A program made the translations under genes and the position numbers. Shown piece by piece: positions 8,526-14,902 of a DNA stretch of 14,902 nt. This DNA comes from Chlamydiia bacterium (GTDB taxonomy: Bacteria; Chlamydiota; Chlamydiia; Chlamydiales; FEN-1388), in assembly GCA_003170575.1 (NCBI GenBank), contig PMZB01000312.1, forward strand, positions 1-14,902. Reading direction: 5' to 3'. The notes under the pieces are model-generated. The model ran no database searches and was not told the origin of the DNA. It was given only the letters and a program-made list of their open reading frames with translations. Positions within the stretch are counted from its first letter, which is position 1. Each line of letters begins with the position of its first letter.

Positions 8526-8681
8526 AAAATAACCCCAGAGCAAAGTGCTGTCAAGAAACTTGCAAAAAAAGTTGCTGACCTTGAGGGAGAAGTGAAGAAA
8601 CTAAACGAGACCGTCAAGGGCCTTAAAGACCAACTTGATAAGAGTCAAACAAAAGGGTGGCTCTCCAGGCTTTTCTCATAA
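8526..8681 (+). pseudogene. C-terminal remnant of a coiled-coil family member
   Basis: This 51-codon open stretch ends in TAA but has no in-frame ATG, GTG or TTG near its beginning, and a TGA lies directly upstream at 8523-8525. Its translation contains LAKKVADLEGEV, matching LAEKVAALEQQV in the 180-residue protein upstream. A Lys/Glu/Leu coiled coil follows, with an ending GWLSRLFS that parallels SWFS. At DNA level the matching part also shares a run around AAAAGTTGCTG. The body encoding the first roughly 125 residues is missing, while a promoter related to that of the intact gene remains upstream. The simplest reading is tandem duplication followed by internal deletion. The downstream part could still be translated from an unusual start, but I see no evidence for that. 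Confidence 0.65.
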
Positions 8682-8701
8682 CCTTACCCTCAAAAGACCT
8701 T

Positions 8702-8794
8702 ATATATCCAAACAAGTTGAAGAATTGGGAATTTGCCGATGCTGAGCATATTCTGCGAAGGGAAAAACCAATTCTTCAACTTGTTTGGGTATAT
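8702..8794. repeat. 93-bp palindromic element with 27-bp arms
   Basis: The left arm 8702-8728 and right arm 8768-8794 are inverted copies identical at 26 of 27 positions; the single mismatch (8707 against 8789) would be a G-U pair in RNA. They enclose 39 bases (8729-8767), which themselves contain a small ATGCT/AGCAT inverted repeat at 8739-8749. A CTT trinucleotide sits directly outside each arm (8699-8701 and 8795-8797), possibly a target duplication or chance. No transposase is encoded. It could be a miniature inverted-repeat element, a solo remnant of an insertion sequence, or a structured RNA segment. There is no T-run, so it is not a classical terminator. Confidence 0.75.
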
Positions 8795-8928
8795 CTTGGC
8801 GAGAATCTTCTGAACACGGTATGATCCTTTGGCAAATTTTTAGGCCATCCATATTGAAACAAAAGTATGGAAAAGAACCATAGAATAAATACTTTCTTCA
8901 CAACACCATCATAGCCAAAGGAGATCAC
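8795..8928. other. non-coding stretch before the second small gene
   Basis: Together with the hairpin, remnant and palindrome this completes the 493 bases (8436-8928) between two intact genes. I see no convincing promoter here; TTGAAA near 8854 lacks a well-spaced -10. The only clear element is AAAGGAG at about 8917-8923, the ribosome binding site of the next gene. Confidence 0.4.
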
Positions 8929-9357
8929 ATGTTACCCTTACAGACCACGCAAAATCTTATACACCTCATAGATGAGGCAGTAACGAGTCTAGATCAAATT
9001 GAAATTAGTCCCATTGTGGTTGAAGATGCCGAAACAAAGAATTCAAAATTTGGAGAACCGCGTGAAAAGGTTCAGAAATTATACGAGTCAGTTGAAAAGG
9101 ATTACCCTAAGGAGTCAGACCATGTGGGGAAAATCCTTTGTTGGGCAAAGCATATTAAAAACCACTATCAGAGTTCATTGTTTCTGACAGAGTGGGGAAA
9201 GAAAGAACAGCAACTGAAGGGAGATATAATTAAGTATAGGGATTATTTGAAATCTCTGAAGTTGAAAATCGACCCTACATACCGTGGAGAGAATCCTGGG
9301 AAAAGCCCTATTGACGAATCTTATCGATCTAATTCGACAGATGCTGCTGTTTCTTAA
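8929..9357 (+). CDS. unrecognised small protein
   Basis: I do not recognise this 142-residue protein. It is hydrophilic, without a signal peptide or membrane segment. Residues 9-24 (NLIHLIDEAVTSLDQI) recall IDDAVRSLNGLL near the start of the 180-residue protein at 7893, and both then show a charged helical region of similar size with aromatic residues, so distant kinship is possible but unproven. The last 25 residues are Ser/Asp/Pro-rich and probably flexible. The start is supported by AAAGGAG 5 bases before the ATG, the same geometry as at 7893. The gene converges on queD and the two stop codons share the bases TTAA, a 4-base overlap leaving no space for a terminator. Confidence 0.7.
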   Translation: MLPLQTTQNLIHLIDEAVTSLDQIEISPIVVEDAETKNSKFGEPREKVQKLYESVEKDYPKESDHVGKILCWAKHIKNHYQSSLFLTEWGKKEQQLKGDIIKYRDYLKSLKLKIDPTYRGENPGKSPIDESYRSNSTDAAVS

Positions 9358-9722
9358 CTGACGCAATAGGACGCTGAGCTTGTGGCAGTCTCGAAGATTG
9401 TGACTTTATAGAGTCCTGGTAGCTTTTTTTCCAGATGTTTAAAAATCCATTCTGCAATGAATTCTGCTGTTGGGGTTTCAGTTTCTAGTGTGGTGTTGAG
9501 CCAAGCATGGTCCAAATATTTTTCGATCATGGGTTTGACATGGGCGCTTATGCCTCCAAAATCCATCACCATCCCCTTCTTAGGCCCTGATGGCTCAAGC
9601 GCTTTTTTCCTAAGGGCAATTTTGAGCACATAGGAATGACCATGAGGGTTTTTGCATTTGCCGTCATGGTGGGTAAGGGTGTGGCCTGCTTCAAAGGAAA
9701 AAGTCTTTTCTATTTCAAACAT
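9354..9722 (-). CDS. queD: 6-carboxytetrahydropterin synthase QueD
   Basis: QueD converts 7,8-dihydroneopterin triphosphate to 6-carboxytetrahydropterin, an early step toward queuosine in tRNA. The 122-residue product has the zinc-binding histidines in FEAGH (His14) and in HGH (His27, His29), and the catalytic cysteine in CKNPHGHSY (Cys23). It also has VMDFGGI, LDHAWLN, the ETPTAEFIAEWIF block and a terminal ETATSSASY. The C-x3-HGH spacing is that of QueD (PTPS-I) rather than the Glu-containing PTPS-III forms that act in folate synthesis, so queuosine is the better assignment. Length matches E. coli QueD (about 120). GAGGTGA stands just before the ATG. It is divergent from lysC with 43 bases between them; no other queuosine gene is in the window. 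Confidence 0.92.
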   Translation of the reverse strand: MFEIEKTFSFEAGHTLTHHDGKCKNPHGHSYVLKIALRKKALEPSGPKKGMVMDFGGISAHVKPMIEKYLDHAWLNTTLETETPTAEFIAEWIFKHLEKKLPGLYKVTIFETATSSASYCVS

Positions 9723-9765
9723 AACTCACCTCATTGGTACACTACAGAAAAGTAAGGATTTTAGT

Positions 9766-10578
9766 ATGCCAGAAGACTCTACTGTTGTCATGAAATTTGG
9801 AGGTGCGTCGCTTGCTTCTCCTGAACATTTTGATCATATTGCAGACCGAATTATCCAAAGAGCACAAAGTGCGAAAAAACTCGTCATCGTAGTGAGCGCT
9901 ATGGGAAAAACTACAGATGAGCTTATTAAACTCGCTCGTTCTGTGAATCCCAATCCTCCTCAGCGCGAGTATGACATGTTGTTAACTGTGGGCGAGAGAA
10001 TCAGCATGGCCCTTTTAGCCATGGCGCTTGCAAAAAAGGGATATTCAGCTCAGAGCCTCACAGGAAGCCAGTCAGGGATCATGACCTGCTCCAATCATAC
10101 AGCAGCTCATATTGTGGAGGTGCGGCCCAAACGCATTCTCGCATCTTTGCAAAAGGGAAATATTGTAATTGTAGCGGGTTTTCAAGGTGTTTCCCTTGGA
10201 GGAGAAATCACAACACTTGGCCGCGGCGGCTCCGACTCAACTGCAGTGGCTTTAGGTATAGCTCTCGACGCATCACAAGTTGAATTTTACAAAGATGTCC
10301 CCGGGGTTTTTTCCAAAGACCCAAAAATCCACCCCGATGCAAAATTGCTTCCAGAGTTGTCTTATGATCTAGCCATTGATTTGACAGGCAAAGGAGCAAA
10401 AGTGCTGCACCAAAGGGCAGTTATTATGGCCAAACGCCATGGAATCCCGCTTTCAATTCAGCCCTTTGACGTGAGTCTGGGGGGTGGCACAACTATTTCA
10501 GAGGAGAGAGCAAGACCTGAAGTAAAGCTTTATGAACAAGGCTCTTTTTCTTCCTGCACTTCTTGTTCTTCTGGCTGA
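9766..10578 (+). CDS. lysC: aspartate kinase catalytic domain without ACT domains
   Basis: Aspartokinase phosphorylates L-aspartate, the first step toward diaminopimelate, lysine and threonine. The 270-residue product carries KFGGAS at 10-15, the VGERIS substrate block at 75-80, GEITTLGRGGSDSTA at 146-160, YKDVPGVFSKDP at 175-186 and GAKVLHQRAV at 210-219 (usually LHPRA), so the amino-acid-kinase domain looks complete. Family members usually exceed 400 residues because two ACT domains follow and mediate feedback inhibition. Here only about 30 residues follow the kinase fold, ending in a Ser/Cys-rich tail, and the last 16 codons lie opposite the 3' end of the convergent gene (49-base overlap). 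The ATG at 9766 has AAGGA 7 bases upstream; a longer reading from 9652 would lie antisense in queD. The enzyme may be active but not feedback-regulated, or may need a separate ACT protein. Confidence 0.9.
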   Translation: MPEDSTVVMKFGGASLASPEHFDHIADRIIQRAQSAKKLVIVVSAMGKTTDELIKLARSVNPNPPQREYDMLLTVGERISMALLAMALAKKGYSAQSLTGSQSGIMTCSNHTAAHIVEVRPKRILASLQKGNIVIVAGFQGVSLGGEITTLGRGGSDSTAVALGIALDASQVEFYKDVPGVFSKDPKIHPDAKLLPELSYDLAIDLTGKGAKVLHQRAVIMAKRHGIPLSIQPFDVSLGGGTTISEERARPEVKLYEQGSFSSCTSCSSG

Positions 10579-11570
10579 GGCACGGATTCGGCCACAAGGA
10601 TCTTTGTGTCCTTGGCTAAAACCAATTCCTCGTTCTGTTTAGCTTTACCTTTTGAGGCAAGATATCCCTCTACACGCTTGATTGACTTTTCTTTCACTTC
10701 TTCAAAGTGTTTAACAAGCGCAGGATGCTCTTCCTTCAACCACTTCTGAAGAAGATACAGCCTCTTCAAGTCTTTGGCAAATTCTTTGCTTTTCCATTCG
10801 TGTTTCTTTAGTTTCCCGCCGTCAATATAAATTGCGCGGCCTTCGGCAGGCAAAAATCCAAGATTGTTTTTTCGGATAAGCGCGCCGTCTGTATCTTGAA
10901 CATCATTATGCACACAATCAACAAGCAAGTCGAAGATCCAGCAAATACATTGCTTGGCTCCTTCAACATCGCCTTGTTTCATAAGCCGCGCAATGGTAGG
11001 TTTTATAAGAACAGCTTTTCTTTGCAAAAGAAACTGATATCTGTCCAGCGCTATGTGATGAATGCCTTCTAAGGGGTCCTTGATGGTAACAACTGGAAAA
11101 AGATCCTTTGTAGAATTTAAGTGAACCATAAGCAGGGCTGTTTCCCGGCGAGCAGCATCCCAAGAGGTTTTACAACTTCGAAGAAGATAGTCAAGCCTGC
11201 GAGAAAGAGCAAGGATGCGAGACTTTCTCCACTCTTCAAAATAGGGAAAGCTGGGCAGCGCAAGAACAAATTCTGGTAAGCGAAGCCTTTGATGACGGAA
11301 AAATTTAAGCACATATTTTCCATCCTGGCTTTCAAATGCATAACACTGAAAGCCATGCCCAAGATACTTGTAGGGCTGAGAAAGAGCAACCTTTGCCGAA
11401 GCCATGTCTTCATCAGAACACACAATATCCCATCTTGGATCATACGGAAGATCAGAGCGTATTTTATACGGACGAAATCCTTGTCCGCGGCTTTCCCAGC
11501 GTTGGCCTGCTTTAAAGAGGAGAACGGGAACCACAATGAGAATCGCAATATATTTAATATAACGCCACAT
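10530..11570 (-). CDS. membrane-anchored protein with kinase-like features
   Basis: I cannot name this 346-residue protein. Residues 5-20 (IKYIAILIVVPVLLFK) form one hydrophobic segment with basic residues on both sides, consistent with an N-terminal membrane anchor. LGHGFQCYAF at 70-79 followed by YVLKFF at 86-91 resembles the glycine-rich loop and ATP-binding lysine (K89) of protein kinases, with E143 a possible helix-C partner. HND at 221-223 and IYIDGG at 247-252 could stand for the catalytic-loop aspartate and the magnesium-binding aspartate (D250). The usual HRDxxxxN and DFG wording is absent, so it is either a very divergent kinase or a pseudokinase. The C-terminal 40 residues are Glu/Lys-rich. 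It follows gatB by 7 bases with TAGGACAG as a likely ribosome binding site, so it is probably co-transcribed with gatCAB, though no functional link is obvious. Confidence 0.8.
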   Translation of the reverse strand: MWRYIKYIAILIVVPVLLFKAGQRWESRGQGFRPYKIRSDLPYDPRWDIVCSDEDMASAKVALSQPYKYLGHGFQCYAFESQDGKYVLKFFRHQRLRLPEFVLALPSFPYFEEWRKSRILALSRRLDYLLRSCKTSWDAARRETALLMVHLNSTKDLFPVVTIKDPLEGIHHIALDRYQFLLQRKAVLIKPTIARLMKQGDVEGAKQCICWIFDLLVDCVHNDVQDTDGALIRKNNLGFLPAEGRAIYIDGGKLKKHEWKSKEFAKDLKRLYLLQKWLKEEHPALVKHFEEVKEKSIKRVEGYLASKGKAKQNEELVLAKDTKILVAESVPQPEEQEVQEEKEPCS

Positions 11571-11577
11571 AACTGTC

Positions 11578-13041
11578 CTACTTTGGATACTGTGCTATCG
11601 CCTCGCGCAACAACCGGTTGACAAGATCCGGCTGCGCTGAGCCTTGTGTTTTTTTCATCACTTGCCCCACAAGGAATGTAAATGCTCGATCCCGTCCACC
11701 CAAGACCTCTTTTACAGAAGCCTCATTTTCACGAACAACTTGGACCACAATCTCCTGGAGCTTCTCTGTATCAGCAAATGGACGGTATGCGGGGTTATCT
11801 TCCACAATAGTACGTGGAGAAACTTCAGGCGTCAGTAACATCTCATCAGCAACACTTTTAGCTGTTCTGCTTGTTACAACGCCCTCTTGAATCATCTTCA
11901 CAAGCTCTGCAAGATTCTGTGGGGTCACGCCGCTTTGCCAAATGGAAAGCCCTTTTTCTTTCAGCCTGCCCCCAAACTCAACAAGAATCCAGTTAGCAAT
12001 AGGTTTTGGCTGTGGATATATGCGAACTGCCTCCTCAAAATAGTCTGCAAGCTTTTTTTCGCTAGTTAAAAAATAACTATGCTGAGCAGAAAGTCCAAAA
12101 TCGCGCACATAACGGCGCTCCTTTTCCAGAGGCAGCTCTGGCAGGTACTCCATCTCGCGTTCAACATCTTTTTCAGAAAGTACAAGGGGCAAAAGATCCG
12201 GATCAGGAAAATATCTATAATCTTCCGCATTTTCCTTTGTCCGCATAAGGACCGTTTCCGCCTTAGTGGTATCCCAGCGATATGTAGCTTGGCCAATAAC
12301 TTGATCCGCAGGTTTTTCAGGAGCCGCCTCATACATGCCTATCTGCCGGTCAATTTCATGTTCGATCGCTTGCTGTAGGTAGTTAAAGGAGTTAAGGTTT
12401 TTAATCTCAATTCTATTTCTCAAGCCAGCCTCCCCCTGCTTTCGCACAGAGACATTCACGTCAAAGCGAATGGACCCTTCTTCCATGTTACAATCAGAAG
12501 CATCAATATAGTCGAGGATAGAGCGGATTGTCATTGCATAGGCAACAGCGTCTTTTGCTGAGTGCATGCAAGGCTCTGAGACTATCTCGATAAGCGGCAC
12601 TCCAGCACGGTTAAAGTCTACGCCCGCAAATGAGGTAAAATGCTTGAGCATGCCTGCATCATCCTCAAGCTGAATTCTGTTAATGGAAAACTGCTTTTCT
12701 TCTCCATCAACAAGAGCTGTTACTATCCCGCCTTTCACAACAGGGAAATCAAATTGGGTGATTTGGTAATTTCTTGGGCAATCAGGGTAAAAGTAAGACT
12801 TTCTGTCAAACCGGCTCCACAGCTGCACTTGGCCTTTAACAGCCAAACCAAAACGAATTGCCTTACGCACAGCTTCTTTATTTACTACAGGAAGAGTACC
12901 AGGAAGCCCGACACTTACTTCACTTATGTTGATATTCGGTTCATCGCCAAACCGGTTTACATCGCCGGAAAAAAGCTTTGTTGCAGTATTTAGCTCGGCA
13001 TGGATCTCAAGGCCAATCACTCCCTCCCAACCATCTTTCAT
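11578..13041 (-). CDS. gatB: Asp/Glu-tRNA amidotransferase subunit B
   Basis: GatB binds misacylated Glu-tRNA(Gln) or Asp-tRNA(Asn), phosphorylates the attached acidic residue with ATP, and passes it to ammonia delivered from GatA. The 487-residue product has VIGLEIHAELNTATKLF at 8-24, VGLPGTLPVVN at 44-54, FDRKSYFYPDCPRNYQITQF at 79-98, and MRTKENAEDYRYFPDPDLLP in the middle, all diagnostic. The C-terminal third is the helical, YqeY-like tRNA-binding tail. Length is normal for the family. Its ATG overlaps the gatA stop as ATGA and is preceded by a strong GGGAGGG, so the two subunits are probably made in balance. Chlamydiae are known to use GatCAB for tRNA-dependent Asn and Gln formation. Confidence 0.97.
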   Translation of the reverse strand: MKDGWEGVIGLEIHAELNTATKLFSGDVNRFGDEPNINISEVSVGLPGTLPVVNKEAVRKAIRFGLAVKGQVQLWSRFDRKSYFYPDCPRNYQITQFDFPVVKGGIVTALVDGEEKQFSINRIQLEDDAGMLKHFTSFAGVDFNRAGVPLIEIVSEPCMHSAKDAVAYAMTIRSILDYIDASDCNMEEGSIRFDVNVSVRKQGEAGLRNRIEIKNLNSFNYLQQAIEHEIDRQIGMYEAAPEKPADQVIGQATYRWDTTKAETVLMRTKENAEDYRYFPDPDLLPLVLSEKDVEREMEYLPELPLEKERRYVRDFGLSAQHSYFLTSEKKLADYFEEAVRIYPQPKPIANWILVEFGGRLKEKGLSIWQSGVTPQNLAELVKMIQEGVVTSRTAKSVADEMLLTPEVSPRTIVEDNPAYRPFADTEKLQEIVVQVVRENEASVKEVLGGRDRAFTFLVGQVMKKTQGSAQPDLVNRLLREAIAQYPK

Positions 13042-14501
13042 GTTCCCTCCCTTGCGATCTTCGGTCTTGCTGTGTGATAGGACGTCAATTTTTGAAAAGC
13101 CTTGCCAACAGACATGAGTTCCGCGTCTTGACGCTGCCGCGCCATAAGCTGTACCCCCACAGGCCTTCCATCAGGAAGATTCCCTGCCGGCAGACTCATT
13201 GCAGGAACTCCAGCCAGGTTTGCACCAACTGTATAAATATCCTCCAGATACATCTGCAAAGGATCTTTTACTTGTCCAAAAGGAAAAGCGCCGCCTGTTG
13301 AAACAGGAAGCGCCACAAAATCGCATTTTGAAAATGCATCAGCAAACTTATTGATAATAATCTGCCGCACCTTTTGCGCCTTTTTAAAATAGGCCTCTTG
13401 ATAGCCTGATGAGAGGACGAAAGTGCCAAGAAGAATGCGCCTTTTTGGCTCATCGCCAAATCCATCCTCCCGGGAAAAGTCATACACATCATCAAGCGTT
13501 GCGGCCCGCTCAGAGCGAAGACCATATCGAATGCCATCATAGCGGGAGAGATTTGTGGAAAACTCAGCCGTCCCAATGATGTAGTAGACTGCGATGGCAT
13601 AATTTAAGATAGAAAGATCTACTTCAACAACTTTTCCGCCAAGGGTTTTTAAGTGGTCAATGAATCGATCAAAAATAGCCCGTGAATCCTCTTGCAAGCC
13701 TTCAAGAAACTGCCAGGGCACTCCAACCGTAAATCCATTTTTGTATCTTTCCTCAAATTTTACTGGAGTAAAGTTGGCTCCAGAAATACTTGTAGAGTCC
13801 TTTTCACAGTGCACGCCAATAACTTCCATCATCCGCTCAAGATCTTCGCAGGAATGGGCAAGAGGGCCAATCTGATCGAGCGAGGAGCCAAGAGCCACAA
13901 GTCCATTCCTAGATACCCGCCCATAGGTCCCCTTAAATGCGGAAATTCCGCAGAAGGATGCGGGAAGTCTTATAGACCCGCCTGTGTCAGAGCCTAATGT
14001 GATGGACACCATATCACTTGCAATAGCAACAGCCGCACCGCCCGACGATCCGCCAGGGACGAGGGAAAGATCCCACGGGTTTTTGGTTTGTTTGAATGCG
14101 GAATACTCGCAGGATGAGCCCATGGCAAATTCATCCATGTTCAGTTTCCCGAAAATAAGCCCATCTTCTTCCTTAATGCGCCGTATAACTGTTGCATCAT
14201 AGGGAGAAATATAACCTTTAAGGATCTTTGAGGCACACGTGGTTTCATATCCAGTAACATTGATGTTATCTTTGACAGCAATAGGTACTCCTGCAAGAGC
14301 ACCCAAAGGCTCTTTGCGCACCCTTTTTGCATCCAGCTCGCTTGCTTGATACAGAATATCTTTTTCAAATATTTCAAGAAATGCCCCTACCTGCTGATCA
14401 ATTTTCTGGATGCGCATAAGAAAGTGTGTTGCAATCTCGACCGCAGAAATTTCGCCCTGAACAAATTTTTCATGTATTTCAATAGCAGAAAGGGTATGCA
14501 T
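13038..14501 (-). CDS. gatA: Asp/Glu-tRNA amidotransferase subunit A
   Basis: GatA is the amidase-family glutaminase that releases ammonia for GatB. The 487-residue product has the Ser-cisSer-Lys catalytic triad in the expected places: K77 in VPIAVKDNI, S152 in PGGSSGGAAVA (149-159) and S176 in GSDTGGSIRLP (170-180). These line up with K79/S154/S178 of the well-studied S. aureus enzyme. GKLNMDEFAMGSSCEYSAF near 118-136 is also typical. Length is normal. The ATG at 14501 has AGGAG 5 bases upstream, and part of that ribosome binding site is formed by the TAG stop of gatC, 8 bases before. The end overlaps gatB by 4 bases. Confidence 0.97.
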   Translation of the reverse strand: MHTLSAIEIHEKFVQGEISAVEIATHFLMRIQKIDQQVGAFLEIFEKDILYQASELDAKRVRKEPLGALAGVPIAVKDNINVTGYETTCASKILKGYISPYDATVIRRIKEEDGLIFGKLNMDEFAMGSSCEYSAFKQTKNPWDLSLVPGGSSGGAAVAIASDMVSITLGSDTGGSIRLPASFCGISAFKGTYGRVSRNGLVALGSSLDQIGPLAHSCEDLERMMEVIGVHCEKDSTSISGANFTPVKFEERYKNGFTVGVPWQFLEGLQEDSRAIFDRFIDHLKTLGGKVVEVDLSILNYAIAVYYIIGTAEFSTNLSRYDGIRYGLRSERAATLDDVYDFSREDGFGDEPKRRILLGTFVLSSGYQEAYFKKAQKVRQIIINKFADAFSKCDFVALPVSTGGAFPFGQVKDPLQMYLEDIYTVGANLAGVPAMSLPAGNLPDGRPVGVQLMARQRQDAELMSVGKAFQKLTSYHTARPKIAREGT

Positions 14502-14509
14502 ATGATCTC

Positions 14510-14812
14510 CTATTTTTGCGACATAATCGAAGGAACTCGAACCAGCCCTGCAATGGAGTCAGGAGCGCCACTAAGAAAGGTCTCTTTATCAAGCGGCTTT
14601 TGCGGAATATCATCCCGAAATGGTGTTGCAGCCAATCCTTCAGTCACGTAATTGCATGGTTCTATCCCCTCGGTATTGACTTCGCCAAGCTTATCTACAT
14701 ATGCAACGATCTCCGTAAAATCGCGCAAAAGCTTTTCTTCTTTTTCAGGGGTACATGCAATACGACAGAGTTTGGCAAGATGTCGTAAATTTTCTTTTGT
14801 GATTTGTGCCAT
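14510..14812 (-). CDS. gatC: Asp/Glu-tRNA amidotransferase subunit C
   Basis: GatC is the small belt-like subunit that wraps around the GatA-GatB interface and stabilises the complex. The 100-residue product begins MAQITKENLRHLAKLCRIA, the usual N-terminal helix, has LLRDFTEIVAYVDKLGEVNT at 28-47, then the loop containing EPCNYV, and ends with VRVPSIMSQK, matching the family's V-P motif. Length is normal. The ATG at 14812 has a GGAAG ribosome binding site a few bases upstream. It is the first gene of the gatCAB operon, as in other chlamydiae. Confidence 0.94.
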   Translation of the reverse strand: MAQITKENLRHLAKLCRIACTPEKEEKLLRDFTEIVAYVDKLGEVNTEGIEPCNYVTEGLAATPFRDDIPQKPLDKETFLSGAPDSIAGLVRVPSIMSQK

Positions 14813-14902
14813 CTATCTTCCAATGCCTATATAAAAAAACAATGAGTTAGGATACACGCCGAAAGGTTAAATCTCTAGAAACAATTTAGGGATCGTACAG
14901 GA
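14813..14902 (-). promoter_or_regulatory. upstream leader of gatC, promoter unresolved
   Basis: These 90 bases precede the gatCAB operon at the window edge. On the minus strand there is a TATATA about 20 bases and a TATCCT about 40 bases before the gatC ATG, but neither has a convincing -35 partner at 16 to 18 bases, so no promoter is assigned. No gene is visible on the plus strand. Confidence 0.2.

Noticed and set aside
8449..8794. CRISPR array or phage attachment site
   Set aside because: The repeats here are inverted rather than regularly spaced direct repeats, and no cas, integrase or tRNA gene is present in the window.
8690..8842. Minus-strand open stretch through the 93-bp palindrome, considered as a transposase remnant
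   Set aside because: About 49 codons between stops with no recognisable motif and half of it dictated by the inverted repeat.
9652..9765. Longer lysC start overlapping queD
   Set aside because: The extra residues are antisense to queD, whereas ATG 9766 has AAGGA at 7 bases and precedes the KFGG motif at the usual distance.
9723..9765. Divergent promoters in the 43-base queD-lysC gap
   Set aside because: TACACT near 9737 could be a -10 for lysC but has no acceptable -35; too little signal to annotate.

Overview
The window reads as chromosome of a member of the Chlamydiota, probably a non-Chlamydiaceae 'environmental' chlamydia of the Parachlamydia/Waddlia kind. This is an inference from gene content and order recalled for the phylum. 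Ribosomal protein S1 lies directly upstream of nusA, where most bacteria have rimP, in the order rpsA-nusA-infB-rbfA-truB-ribF. The N-termini of S1 and IF2 resemble the chlamydial forms. A gatC-gatA-gatB cluster is also present, as in chlamydiae. No species can be named from this sequence alone.

Layout. (1) 85-7719, minus strand: a tightly packed six-gene translation operon. Transcription runs right to left from rpsA (S1) through nusA, infB, rbfA and truB to ribF, with gaps of at most 19 bases or overlaps of 1 to 14 bases. (2) 7720-7892: a divergent intergenic region with candidate promoters on both strands. (3) 7893-9357, plus strand: a small accessory island. It holds an unrecognised coiled-coil protein gene, a hairpin, a start-less remnant of a second family member behind a near-consensus promoter, a 93-bp palindromic element with 27-bp arms, and a second unrecognised small gene. 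(4) 9354-10578: queD (minus) and a short lysC (plus), divergently arranged. The lysC product has a complete aspartokinase catalytic domain but no ACT regulatory domains, and its tail runs 49 bp over the neighbouring convergent gene. (5) 10530-14812, minus strand: gatC-gatA-gatB followed 7 bp later by a membrane-anchored protein with protein-kinase-like features.

How the genes work together. The left operon supplies a transcription antitermination factor, initiation factor 2, ribosome maturation, tRNA pseudouridylation, S1 and FAD synthesis. The right operon makes the GatCAB amidotransferase, which converts misacylated Glu-tRNA(Gln) and Asp-tRNA(Asn). The middle is the unusual part: lineage-specific small coiled-coil genes showing duplication and decay, a palindromic repeat, an aspartokinase apparently stripped of its allosteric module, and a putative kinase-like protein. 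Separately, ribF appears to have lost recognisable riboflavin-kinase motifs. Nothing clearly phage-, CRISPR- or transposase-like was found.
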